Virus record (IMG/VR): IMGVR_UViG_3300030380_005777 | Location: 10,398-38,574 of that record | DNA length: 28,177 bases | Reading direction: 5' to 3' (one strand) | Source of the DNA: a virus | In this document: one piece after another, positions 1 to 7,608 of the stretch | Layout: each line of letters opens with the position of its first letter | Numbering within the stretch: position 1 is the first letter of the stretch | Notes under the pieces: model-generated | Seen by the model: the letters and a program-made list of their open reading frames with translations, nothing else | Databases searched by the model: none | What the model was told of the DNA's origin: nothing | Translations under genes and position numbers: made by a program

Positions 1-998
1 CCGTAGGCGAAGCAAAAATAGTTGCAGCTTACACAGACGGAACAAATTTAAATGAAATTGCTCTTAATACTTTAGGTGGTACAATCGGAACTGCTCAAAT
101 TGCAGACGATGCAATCACAGCTGCAAAAATTGCTGATGATGCGGTACTAGCTGCAGCACTTTCAAACAATGCGGTAACAGCACCAGCTATTGCAGCTAAC
201 GCGGTTACTACAGCAAAAATTGCAGATGACAATGTTACTACTGCAAAAATTTTAGATGACAACGTAACTGCAGCAAAATTAGCAAACACTGCTGTAACTG
301 CAGGCTCATATACAAATGCAGGATTTACTGTTGATGCTCAAGGAAGACTAACTGCAGCATCTTCAGGTGCAGCGGCAGGTGGAGACTCTTTTGATTACAC
401 ACTTGCTATTGCAAGTCCAGGACCCGTATCAACAACTTACTCACCACTAACTCCAGGCGTTACGGCTGGAATTGGTTATGCAGGTGGAGGAGCAGGAAAC
501 GGTGGTACTAGAAATGATCCAGTAAGACCAGGAGGCCCAGGCGGTAATGGTGGGGTTGGTTTCTTTGCAGTATCAGTACCTGGAGGATTATCTGGTCAAA
601 CAGTTAACATCGGTGGCGGTGGAGGATCATCTCAATTTGCAAACGTTACAATAGGTGGCGGTGGAAATGGGGGACCTAACGGTGGTGATGCAGGCGGAAG
701 AGGATCGCCTTTCTCTCCTTATCCTAACCAACCAACTACTGGTGGTTTATCAGGATTAGATCCAAGTGTTAACCAATTTAATCAAACAAATTTATATGAT
801 TTAAAAGTTGTGTTTCCAGTTGTAAAAGCACAAGGTGTAAACACAGATGCTTTATCAAACTCATTCCCAGCGGCAAACTCTGGTTTCTTCCAATTAGCAA
901 AAACTATGGGTGGCCCAGGTGGAAGCCCTAACCAATCTGCACAAAATGGTGGACCAGGTTATATGTTCTTCTGGGAGAAAAATGGAGGTGGATTCTAA
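1..998 (+). CDS. Tail fibre / receptor-binding adhesin, C-terminal part (5' end outside window)
   Basis: This frame is open from the left edge (first full codon at position 3) to the TAA at 996-998, so the N-terminus is missing. About 330 residues are visible. The first third holds seven back-to-back 10-residue units of the type DDxVTAAKIA. They are followed by a segment resembling YTNAGFTVDAQGRLTAASSG, which I recall from many phage fibres. The remainder is very rich in glycine, with repeated GGGG, GGPGG and GPGG stretches, and ends in an aromatic patch (YMFFWEKNGGGF). Poly-glycine-rich tips are known from T-even-type adhesins, so this end probably contacts the host receptor. The next gene starts on the last base of the stop codon (TAATG). 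The fibre role is well supported; the receptor is unknown. Confidence 0.8.
   Translation, partial: VGEAKIVAAYTDGTNLNEIALNTLGGTIGTAQIADDAITAAKIADDAVLAAALSNNAVTAPAIAANAVTTAKIADDNVTTAKILDDNVTAAKLANTAVTAGSYTNAGFTVDAQGRLTAASSGAAAGGDSFDYTLAIASPGPVSTTYSPLTPGVTAGIGYAGGGAGNGGTRNDPVRPGGPGGNGGVGFFAVSVPGGLSGQTVNIGGGGGSSQFANVTIGGGGNGGPNGGDAGGRGSPFSPYPNQPTTGGLSGLDPSVNQFNQTNLYDLKVVFPVVKAQGVNTDALSNSFPAANSGFFQLAKTMGGPGGSPNQSAQNGGPGYMFFWEKNGGGF
105..314 (+). repeat. Seven tandem 30-nt (10-residue) repeats in the tail fibre
   Basis: The repeat is in frame with the fibre gene. The seven units read DDAITAAKIA, DDAVLAAALS, NNAVTAPAIA, ANAVTTAKIA, DDNVTTAKIL, DDNVTAAKLA and NTAVTAGSYT. The strict period and the alternation of hydrophobic and small residues suggest a regular beta or coiled shaft. 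The copies have diverged at the DNA level. Confidence 0.85.
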
Positions 999-1468
999 TG
1001 GCAGCGGTAATTTGGAATGTTGAAGGAGTAAGTCCTATTGTTTTTTGTAAAGACGATGCGGCAAGAGATTATGCTTTAAAACATGAAACTGGAGCAAGTG
1101 CTACTGAAATTTCAGATGAAGATTTTAATGCTCTTGTAAGAGGTGAAAAAGTAATTGATTTTGATTCAAGACATAATGCAATTACATACACTGACAGACC
1201 TGGTGCATGTGCAAATCTTGATAGATTTAAAGATGAACTTGAAAACTGTAAGAAAAAAATTCAAGAACATTTACAATTTCACAATGAAGAAGTAGATCAA
1301 CCACACAACACTAGATATCAAGCACATCTTACAAACATTGAAACTGTGAAAGCTGAAGCTGATGGTGGTGCGTTAAGTGACAACCCATCTTGGCCAATGG
1401 ATTCTTTCTATAAATATATGGAAGGAAGATTTGGATCTGCTGTAAGTCACATGGAAATTCCAGTATAA
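998..1468 (+). CDS. Uncharacterised protein downstream of tail fibre
   Basis: This is a 156-residue protein of unknown function. Its ATG overlaps the fibre stop by one base, and a GGAGG-type ribosome site lies inside the fibre end, so the two are translationally coupled. No signal peptide or membrane segment is visible. Residues 73-99 are a charged, probably helical stretch (LDRFKDELENCKKKIQ), and the C-terminus is aromatic (NPSWPMDSFYKYMEGRFGS, about 129-147). A gene directly behind a phage fibre often encodes a fibre assembly chaperone or a distal fibre subunit. That is a positional inference only; I recognise no motif that proves it. Confidence 0.7.
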   Translation: MAAVIWNVEGVSPIVFCKDDAARDYALKHETGASATEISDEDFNALVRGEKVIDFDSRHNAITYTDRPGACANLDRFKDELENCKKKIQEHLQFHNEEVDQPHNTRYQAHLTNIETVKAEADGGALSDNPSWPMDSFYKYMEGRFGSAVSHMEIPV

Positions 1469-1509
1469 TTTACTAGAACTCCTTTTCATTTAGTATATAC
1501 ATACTCTGT

Positions 1510-2271
1510 ATGTTTGAAAATAAGATTGTCTTTAGGGCACTCAATGAATACATTGAATGGTCAGATGTCAAACCTGAACCAGTTTCTGTAAATGTACCAG
1601 AATGGTATAAAAAATTGGAACACAAATTAGGGCATTTTACAGTAAAAGGTTGTTTACCTTTTATGGATACTCTAACAACTGGATATATTCTAAGAACTCC
1701 ACAAGACTATTATGTGGATATGAAACCCAAAGAAAACCCAGAAAATGATGAAGATAAATGGGAATATAAAATTCAACAGGGTTTTTCAATGGCTCCTCCA
1801 TTTTTACAATCACAATGGAATTATTTAGGTATAGGAGCTGAAGCATCTTTTCATCCTTTCAAACAATTACATGGCTCTCCTCTTAAAGAAAGAAATTTAT
1901 CAAACAATTTTTTTAAGTTTGAAAACCCATGGTTTATTGAGACACCAAAAGGTTATTCATGTTTGTTTTTACCAGTATTAAATAACAATGATGATAGATT
2001 CGAAATATTAGCAGGTATAGTAGATACTGATATGCACTCCCATAGAGTGCAATTTCCATCAGTATTTAACGGTTGGAAATATAAAAATGGTTATCAAGGT
2101 ACCATCAAAAAAGGTACACCCTATGCTCAAGTAATACCCTTCAGAAGAGAAAAATGGAAAATGGAAATTAAACCAATAACCAAAAAAGAAATAGATGAAA
2201 AGGATTTTAAAATCTCTACAATAAGATATAAATTTATAAGAAGTGTATGGAACAAAAAAATAACAAAATAA
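1510..2271 (+). CDS. Uncharacterised phage protein (DUF6065-like)
   Basis: This is a 253-residue soluble protein with several motifs I associate with an uncharacterised family common in marine phages. They are KGCLPFMD (46-53) then TTGYI, NPWFIETPKGYS (139-150), GIVDTD (169-174) and GTPYAQVIPF (202-211). The family label DUF6065 is from memory. Function is unknown. The gene begins a run with two oxygenases and overlaps the first of them by 25 bases. No Shine-Dalgarno sequence precedes the ATG; instead a TATATA hexamer sits at 1494-1499, ten bases before the start. Confidence 0.75.
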   Translation: MFENKIVFRALNEYIEWSDVKPEPVSVNVPEWYKKLEHKLGHFTVKGCLPFMDTLTTGYILRTPQDYYVDMKPKENPENDEDKWEYKIQQGFSMAPPFLQSQWNYLGIGAEASFHPFKQLHGSPLKERNLSNNFFKFENPWFIETPKGYSCLFLPVLNNNDDRFEILAGIVDTDMHSHRVQFPSVFNGWKYKNGYQGTIKKGTPYAQVIPFRREKWKMEIKPITKKEIDEKDFKISTIRYKFIRSVWNKKITK

Positions 2272-2852
2272 TTCTAAACGATACTCAAAAAAATTTATCT
2301 GAATACGTAAAGGTATACGACAATGTAATACCAATACAAAAATTACAAAAGTTATTGAAATGGCTTAATACAGTTCAACCTGATTATTGGGAAGCAGGAA
2401 AAATTGGAGATACTGGTGATGGTGGTAAACTTGATAAATCTTTTAGAGTTGTTGATTGTTTACCTTTATGCACTCATCATAACTCCATGACAAATGTTCA
2501 TTATACATATTTTTTTCATGAAGTGGTTATGCAAATAGTAAGAAAATACGTAAAGGATACAGGCATAGAGTTTTGGGATTGCAATGTTTCACAGCTAGAA
2601 ATTTTAAGATACACAGTTGGTGGTAATTATAAACCGCATGTTGATGCTAGTCTTCTATATCCAAGAAGACTAAGTTTTATATATTTATTAAATAATGATT
2701 ACGAGGGAGGTGAATTACATTTTCCAGATATTGGAAAAGTTGATTTGCAACCAAACAGATGTGTTATTTGGCCAAGTAATTTTATGTATCCGCACGGAGT
2801 CAAACCAGTTACAAAGGGAGTAAGGTATAGTTTAGTATCATGGATAAATTAA
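2247..2852 (+). CDS. 2-oxoglutarate/Fe(II) oxygenase, prolyl 4-hydroxylase-like
   Basis: This is a 201-residue protein with the full facial triad of the 2OG-Fe(II) dioxygenase fold. H131 and D133 lie in NYKPHVDAS, H183 lies in MYPHGVKPV, and the 2-oxoglutarate-binding R193 sits ten residues later in KGVRYSLVSW. The strand segment RLSFIYLLNNDYEGGELHFP (141-160) is the typical core of the prolyl 4-hydroxylase alpha-subunit-like branch. Such enzymes hydroxylate proline or other side chains using O2 and 2-oxoglutarate. The substrate cannot be read from the sequence. The start overlaps the upstream gene by 25 bases and the end overlaps the next oxygenase by 13 bases, which indicates one operon. 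Confidence 0.85.
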   Translation: MEQKNNKIILNDTQKNLSEYVKVYDNVIPIQKLQKLLKWLNTVQPDYWEAGKIGDTGDGGKLDKSFRVVDCLPLCTHHNSMTNVHYTYFFHEVVMQIVRKYVKDTGIEFWDCNVSQLEILRYTVGGNYKPHVDASLLYPRRLSFIYLLNNDYEGGELHFPDIGKVDLQPNRCVIWPSNFMYPHGVKPVTKGVRYSLVSWIN

Positions 2853-3388
2853 AAACACCAATACTTGTAAAAGATTTTATAACTCCAGAGGAGGCTTTTT
2901 TCTTTCATAGTTATGCAAAATTAAATTTAAGAAATAACGCAGGTGGGTTGTCTATGGCTGATGATGTTGTGACTAATTTTGATGCATCTCATTATGCTGA
3001 TCCAGCTACAGAGATTTTATTAGTGCAAAAATGGAAACGTATGGAAGAAATATGTGGTGTAAAATTGTGGCCTACTTATTCATTTTATAGGATGTATGTA
3101 AACGGATCTGAATTAAAAAAACATAGAGATAGACCATCTTGTGAGTATTCTGTTACCTTACATTTAGGATCTGATAGTGTGCCATGGAAAATGTGTGCTG
3201 ATGGCAAGTGTTTTGATTTAAAACCTGGAGAAGCAATAGTTTATAAAGGTATTGATTGGGAGCATTACAGAGAGGGACCTTATGAAGGAGATCAATACAG
3301 CCAAGTATTTATGCATTATGTTAATCAAGAAGGTCCTCATAAAGATTGGAAATTTGACAAAAGACTTCGGATAGGTTTAAGAAGATAA
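2840..3388 (+). CDS. Second 2OG-Fe(II) oxygenase-like protein
   Basis: This is a 182-residue protein. HRD (H95, D97) in the segment ELKKHRDRPSCEYSVTLHLG gives the first two iron ligands. WEHYREGPYEGDQYSQVFMHY supplies the distal histidine, H142. The expected arginine about ten residues after the distal histidine is not there (Q152); R144 or another residue may take its place. The layout 'HRD, strand, KPGEAIVY, H.RE..G....QVF.HY' matches a bacterial and phage subfamily of small 2OG dioxygenases that I recall. Substrate is unknown. It overlaps the preceding oxygenase, so the two are probably made together and may act on the same target. Confidence 0.75.
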   Translation: MDKLKTPILVKDFITPEEAFFFHSYAKLNLRNNAGGLSMADDVVTNFDASHYADPATEILLVQKWKRMEEICGVKLWPTYSFYRMYVNGSELKKHRDRPSCEYSVTLHLGSDSVPWKMCADGKCFDLKPGEAIVYKGIDWEHYREGPYEGDQYSQVFMHYVNQEGPHKDWKFDKRLRIGLRR

Positions 3389-3395
3389 GCTTTTA

Positions 3396-3404
3396 TGCTA
3401 TAAT
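3396..3404 (+). promoter_or_regulatory. Extended -10 promoter element immediately before the structural gene
   Basis: The bases read TGCTATAAT, a perfect extended -10 (TGnTATAAT). No convincing -35 is visible 17 bases upstream, which extended -10 promoters do not need. Transcription would be predicted to start at about the ATG at 3410, giving a leaderless or nearly leaderless mRNA. Confidence 0.5.
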
Positions 3405-3409
3405 CTGGC

Positions 3410-5560
3410 ATGCCATTAACTAACATACAGATACGACCAGGATTTAACAAACAAGTAACTGAAACAGGTGCAGAAGGTCAATGGGTTGACGGAGACTTTG
3501 TTAGATTCAGATACGGACTACCTGAAAAAATAGGTGGTTGGGAACAGATTTTAAACTCAACAATTGTTGGAGCAGTAAGAGAACAGCTTATTTGGGCTGA
3601 CTTAGATGGTAGAAAATATGTTGCTTTAGGAACAAACAAAGTATTGGTTATATATTTTGAAGGTGCTTTCTATGATATTACACCTCTAGATACTCCAATT
3701 ACAGGTGCAACATTTACAACCGTAAATACAAGTGCCACTGTTACTGTAAATAAAGTTGGACATGGACTGACTGAGGGAGACTTATTTACTTTTACAAGTG
3801 TTACTCCTCCAGTAGGAGCTGGATACACAGCTTTAGATTTTACAACTAATACTTTTCAAGTAGTAACGGCCACCGTAGACACCTTTACTATTACAATGGC
3901 TTCAGCAGCAGGCACTACAGTAGCTGCTAGTGGATCAGCTGTACTTAATCCTTATATTGAAGTTGGTCCACTTAATCAAACAGCTGGTTATGGTTGGGGA
4001 ACATCTTCGTGGGGAGGTCAATCAGGACTTGTCACAACTCTTAATGGATCATTGGCTGATGACACTCAAGGTAACAATGGATCGGCAACCAACATAACAG
4101 TTACATCTACAGTTGGTTTTCCAACTAGCGGAAGTGTTAAAATAGGAACAGAATTTATATCATACACAAACATTTCAGGAAACGATCTCACTGGCATTAC
4201 TAGAGGATCTGGAGGTACAAGGACAGCTCATTCAAATGGAGCTTCTGTAGAATACTTTACTGCTTGGGGACAAGCTTCAACTTCTACAACAGTATTACTA
4301 GACCCTGCTTCTTGGTCATTAGATCATTTTGGAAGCACTCTTGTTGCAACAATTAAAAATGGACAAACATTTCAATGGGAAGCAATATCTTCTCTTCCTG
4401 CTGCATTAAGCACACGAGCATCAGCTATAACAGGTGCTCCATCCACATCTGTAATGTCAATTGTATCTGAAAGAGATAGACATTTAATTATTTTAGGAAC
4501 AGAAACGACCATAGGAACTGAGGCTACACAAGATAAAATGTTTATAAGATTTTCTGACCAAGAAAGTTTAAACACTTATTTACCTACATCTACAAATACT
4601 GCGGGAACTTTTAGATTAGACTCTGGTGTAAAAATAGTTGGAGCAGCAAAAGCTAAAGATTACATATTAATTCTAACTGATACTTCTGCGTATATCATGC
4701 AGTTTGTAGGTCCTCCATTTACTTTTTCTATTAGACAGGTGGGATCTAATTGTGGATTGATTGGCCAACACGCTGTTAAATATGTTAATGGTAAAGTTTT
4801 TTGGATGGGTCAAGCAGGTGGGTTTTTTGTTTACGATGGTACAGTAAAATCATTACCATGTTTAGTAGAAGATTTTGTATTTACAAGTAAAGGAAATAAC
4901 TTAGGAATTAATTATACAGCAGGAGAACAAGTATATGCTGGACTAAATCATTTGTATGAAGAGATAACTTGGTTCTATGCGAAGAATGGACAAGAACAAG
5001 TAGATAGAGTTGTAACTTACAACTATACTGAAAACACTTGGACTACAGGATCACTAGCCAGAACTTCTTGGGCTGATGCAACATTATACGATAATCCTTA
5101 TGCAACTGAATTTGAACCAACATCAGTGCCTACATTCCCTATTGTACAAGGAGCAACTAATGTAAATGGAGCTTCAGTATATTATGCACATGAGGTGGGA
5201 AACAATGAAGTAGATGCTCTTGGTAACAAAACAGCAATACCTGCATTTATAACATCAGGAGATTTTGATTTGTCAGCAGGTGGTGATGGACAATTTTTTA
5301 TGAGCATTAGAAGATTTATACCAGATTTTAAATTACTTACGGGCGATGCACAGATAACAATAAACTTAAGATCATATCCACAAACTAGTTCTGCTTCTTC
5401 TCCGTTAGGTCCATTTACAATCAGTGCGTCAACTGATAAGGTGGATACACGTGCTAGATCAAGATTTGCAAGTCTCAAGGTTGCTAATACCTCTACAGAC
5501 CAAAATTGGAGATATGGGACGTTTAGAGCAGACGTACAACCAGACGGTATGAGAGGATAA
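3410..5560 (+). CDS. Large phage structural protein (tail/stabilisation-type)
   Basis: This is a 716-residue protein. Its N-terminus follows the pattern IRPGFNKQVTETGAEGQW, then DGDFVRFRYGLPEKIGGW (about 28-44). I recall this opening from a widespread family of podovirus virion proteins thought to sit in the tail or the packaged-DNA stabilisation complex. The rest is Thr/Ser/Gly-rich and strand-forming with few charges. It includes a GTEFISYTNISGNDLTGITR segment (about 243-262) and propeller-like FVYDG blades, consistent with an extracellular virion part. The ATG has no ribosome site but follows an extended -10. The stop overlaps the next ATG (TAATGG). Virion location is likely; the exact position in the particle is uncertain. 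Confidence 0.75.
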   Translation: MPLTNIQIRPGFNKQVTETGAEGQWVDGDFVRFRYGLPEKIGGWEQILNSTIVGAVREQLIWADLDGRKYVALGTNKVLVIYFEGAFYDITPLDTPITGATFTTVNTSATVTVNKVGHGLTEGDLFTFTSVTPPVGAGYTALDFTTNTFQVVTATVDTFTITMASAAGTTVAASGSAVLNPYIEVGPLNQTAGYGWGTSSWGGQSGLVTTLNGSLADDTQGNNGSATNITVTSTVGFPTSGSVKIGTEFISYTNISGNDLTGITRGSGGTRTAHSNGASVEYFTAWGQASTSTTVLLDPASWSLDHFGSTLVATIKNGQTFQWEAISSLPAALSTRASAITGAPSTSVMSIVSERDRHLIILGTETTIGTEATQDKMFIRFSDQESLNTYLPTSTNTAGTFRLDSGVKIVGAAKAKDYILILTDTSAYIMQFVGPPFTFSIRQVGSNCGLIGQHAVKYVNGKVFWMGQAGGFFVYDGTVKSLPCLVEDFVFTSKGNNLGINYTAGEQVYAGLNHLYEEITWFYAKNGQEQVDRVVTYNYTENTWTTGSLARTSWADATLYDNPYATEFEPTSVPTFPIVQGATNVNGASVYYAHEVGNNEVDALGNKTAIPAFITSGDFDLSAGGDGQFFMSIRRFIPDFKLLTGDAQITINLRSYPQTSSASSPLGPFTISASTDKVDTRARSRFASLKVANTSTDQNWRYGTFRADVQPDGMRG

Positions 5561-6387
5561 TGGACGATATACTATTACAAAATTATAACCAAGACCTTGC
5601 ACTTCAAGCTAAATACCCCTCTTTTGAAGCGTATAGAAGCTTTATGACTAATCCTGAAAGAGTTCAGGGCGGAGGTATTAATTTAATAAGAGATCAATTA
5701 AACAGAGACTTTCTTCAAGGTGGACTGCTAACAGATGCTAAACAAAGTTTAGGAGAAAGTTTTGATACTCTGACTAACAGAATGGGTAATGTTGGACAAA
5801 ATATAAATCAGTTTGTTACAGAAACTGTTCCTTCTGGATTACAACAAATAAAAGATTTTTACAGAAAATTACCAACTCCTGGTAATTTGGTTATGGGTGC
5901 AATTGATGCTGCAGATAGATTTGATGATTTACCAATGCAAGATAGAGAATATATAACCTCTATAATGGAAGGAGCAAAAGCTCCAGGAGGACTTGAGGGT
6001 TTTTATACTGATCCAGGAAGCGGACTTTTGAAAGATGCCATGGGTAAAAATGTTAGAAGTTTAAGAGGTAATTATGCAGAGTATATTAGAAAAGAATACG
6101 ATAGAAGATTTAATGAACAAAATCCTAAGTATGTAAATTACACTACACCTTTACAGTTAGCTAAAAATTCTTTCATACAAAAACAATTCCAAAAACAAGA
6201 GGAGTTAGCAGCAAAAGAAAAAGAAAAACTTGCAGCTGAAAATAAAGTGAGACTTGGAGATTATCTGGTACAAGATAAAAGTTATAAATCAGATCCAGCT
6301 TTATCTGCTTTAGGTAGAGAAAAATACACAGGTCCAGGTATGGCATTTGAAGCAAGGAATACGGGGACTGGTAAAGGACCTAAATAA
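5560..6387 (+). CDS. Hypothetical protein in structural cluster
   Basis: This is a 275-residue protein with no motif I recognise. It is mixed polar and probably largely helical. A short Gly-rich stretch (QGGGINLIRDQ) lies near residue 40, and a Lys/Glu/Gln-rich helix (KQFQKQEELAAKEKEKLA) lies at about 208-225. There is no membrane segment or signal peptide. It is coupled on both sides: its ATG overlaps the large structural gene stop and its TAA overlaps the next ATG. Its position between virion genes makes a minor virion or assembly role plausible, but this is not shown by the sequence. Confidence 0.7.
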   Translation: MDDILLQNYNQDLALQAKYPSFEAYRSFMTNPERVQGGGINLIRDQLNRDFLQGGLLTDAKQSLGESFDTLTNRMGNVGQNINQFVTETVPSGLQQIKDFYRKLPTPGNLVMGAIDAADRFDDLPMQDREYITSIMEGAKAPGGLEGFYTDPGSGLLKDAMGKNVRSLRGNYAEYIRKEYDRRFNEQNPKYVNYTTPLQLAKNSFIQKQFQKQEELAAKEKEKLAAENKVRLGDYLVQDKSYKSDPALSALGREKYTGPGMAFEARNTGTGKGPK

Positions 6388-6551
6388 TGGCTAGAGTAGA
6401 TATACAAATACCAGAACCAACACCTGAATATACTGAAGAAAACCAAAGACAGGTTGCTCAATCTTTACAAACATTAAAGGATAAGCTAAACACATCCTAC
6501 CAAAGAGAAATTAAAAATGAACAAGATGCATTCAATTATTTTTTAACATGA
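6387..6551 (+). CDS. Small 54-residue phage protein
   Basis: The ATG sits on the last base of the upstream TAA (TAATGG). The stop TGA overlaps the next ATG in an ATGA quartet, so the frame fits exactly between two coupled genes. The product starts MARVDIQIPEPTPEYTEENQ and continues with a helix (about 21-50) ending in FNYFLT. It has no transmembrane segment. I recall similar short proteins beside virion genes in marine phages, but no function is established. The double overlap is the main evidence that it is real. Confidence 0.7.
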   Translation: MARVDIQIPEPTPEYTEENQRQVAQSLQTLKDKLNTSYQREIKNEQDAFNYFLT

Positions 6552-6898
6552 CCATACAATATAAAAATCAAGGTTTTAAACAGACTGATACAAGCAAGAC
6601 TACTGCACTAACATGTCCTAGTGATGCAACAATAATAGTTAAAAGCATTTATGTTGCAAACAATGATGCATCATCAGCTATTTTAGTAAACATGAATTTA
6701 GTAGATTCTTCTGATTCGAGTGCTGAGTATGAATTTTTTAGAGATGACGTTGCAGCCAAGACACAAGTTAATGCTGCACCACAAGGTTTAAATTTAGAAG
6801 CAAGTGATGCAATAACCATACAAGCAGCAACAGGTAGTAGTAAAATTCAAGGTGTTATTAGTTATGCTCAAATAGACAGATCTCAGGAGAATGGCTAG
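6548..6898 (+). CDS. Small beta-rich virion-type protein
   Basis: This is a 116-residue protein of alternating short strands, poor in charge and rich in Ser, Ala, Asp and Val. The C-terminal segment (LEASDAITIQAATGSSKIQG) and the repeated 'VKSIYVANNDASSAILVNM' style are typical of small beta-sandwich virion or head/tail decoration proteins. It is coupled by ATGA to the upstream microprotein and overlaps the next basic gene by eight bases. Assignment to the virion is inference from composition and neighbourhood. Confidence 0.7.
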   Translation: MTIQYKNQGFKQTDTSKTTALTCPSDATIIVKSIYVANNDASSAILVNMNLVDSSDSSAEYEFFRDDVAAKTQVNAAPQGLNLEASDAITIQAATGSSKIQGVISYAQIDRSQENG

Positions 6899-7031
6899 AC
6901 AAAAATTTACACATTTTGTACCCAGAGATAAACCTAAAAAAAGAGGTCCTGGTCAACATAAAAAAAATAAAAATAAACACGAAAAACGGCAACAGAAACA
7001 TCAACGCTACAAGGGCCAAGGCCGTCCATGA
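6891..7031 (+). CDS. Very basic 46-residue protein
   Basis: The ATG follows a strong CAGGAG ribosome site lying inside the end of the previous gene, and the TGA overlaps the next ATG (ATGA). The product begins MARQKFTHFVPRDKPKKRGP and contains an NKHEKR core. It carries 17 Lys/Arg and 4 His in 46 residues, so it should bind nucleic acid or acidic protein. I recall the FTHFVPRxKPKKR...HEKR pattern as recurring in marine phage genomes without known function. It could condense DNA, bind RNA or ribosomes, or serve as a basic internal particle peptide. Confidence 0.75.
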   Translation: MARQKFTHFVPRDKPKKRGPGQHKKNKNKHEKRQQKHQRYKGQGRP

Positions 7032-7606
7032 GAAATCCTCATCAACAATCTTTTCAAAAATTTAATGAGTTTTTAAGCACCCATCAAGTAAATTTAAAAG
7101 AATGGGATATGTTTGATTTGTTAAAAATATCAAAAAGATTTCCTTATCAGTTTCACCATGGGCATGAAAGTATTTGTCTCATAGATAATCTAGGAACAAA
7201 ACTAAGAAAAGAATTATTTGATATATACGGCTTTTTAGATTTTGATAAGTTTAAAAATTTTTATGATAAAGGATTTTCATTTATTATAAGTGATGTGCTT
7301 GATATAAGTGATGAACTTAAGGAGATTGAAAAGGTTGCTTTAGAAACATTTGGTGTAAGAATATGTGGTAATTTTTATTTTTCTAAAGGACTCAATAATC
7401 AAAATGTTTCTTTTCCAGAACATACAGATGATTATCCTTTATTTATAAAAAACATATATGGAGAATCTCTTTGGAGTATTGGTAATAAAGAGGTAGTGGT
7501 TAAAGATCAAAATGTTCAGTTCATAAATAGAATGACTCCACATTGTGTAACTTCTATAAAAGAACCTAGACTATCTTTAAGTTTAGCTATATATAAACAA
7601 GATTAA
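7028..7606 (+). CDS. 2OG-Fe(II) oxygenase/cupin-like protein (third of the set)
   Basis: This is a 192-residue protein. The C-terminal half shows an iron-binding pattern: H132 and D134 in PEHTDDYPLFI, H172 in MTPHCVTSIKEPR, and R181 nine residues later, ahead of LSLSLAIY. This spacing fits a small double-stranded beta-helix oxygenase. The N-terminal 110 residues are helical and unlike the other oxygenases here (LKEWDMFDLLKISKRFPY), so it is a distinct lineage rather than a recent duplicate. It starts by ATGA coupling to the basic microprotein. A two-base gap separates it from the methyltransferase. Substrate is unknown. Confidence 0.65.
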   Translation: MRNPHQQSFQKFNEFLSTHQVNLKEWDMFDLLKISKRFPYQFHHGHESICLIDNLGTKLRKELFDIYGFLDFDKFKNFYDKGFSFIISDVLDISDELKEIEKVALETFGVRICGNFYFSKGLNNQNVSFPEHTDDYPLFIKNIYGESLWSIGNKEVVVKDQNVQFINRMTPHCVTSIKEPRLSLSLAIYKQD

Positions 7607-7608
7607 TT

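Noticed and set aside
105-314. Regular 30-bp repeat array that could look like a CRISPR
   Set aside because: Units are contiguous with no spacers, diverged, and in frame with the fibre protein.
1464-1469. TATAAT that could be a promoter before the 1510 gene
   Set aside because: It overlaps the stop codon (GTA TAA T), has no extended -10 TG and no -35 at the right distance.
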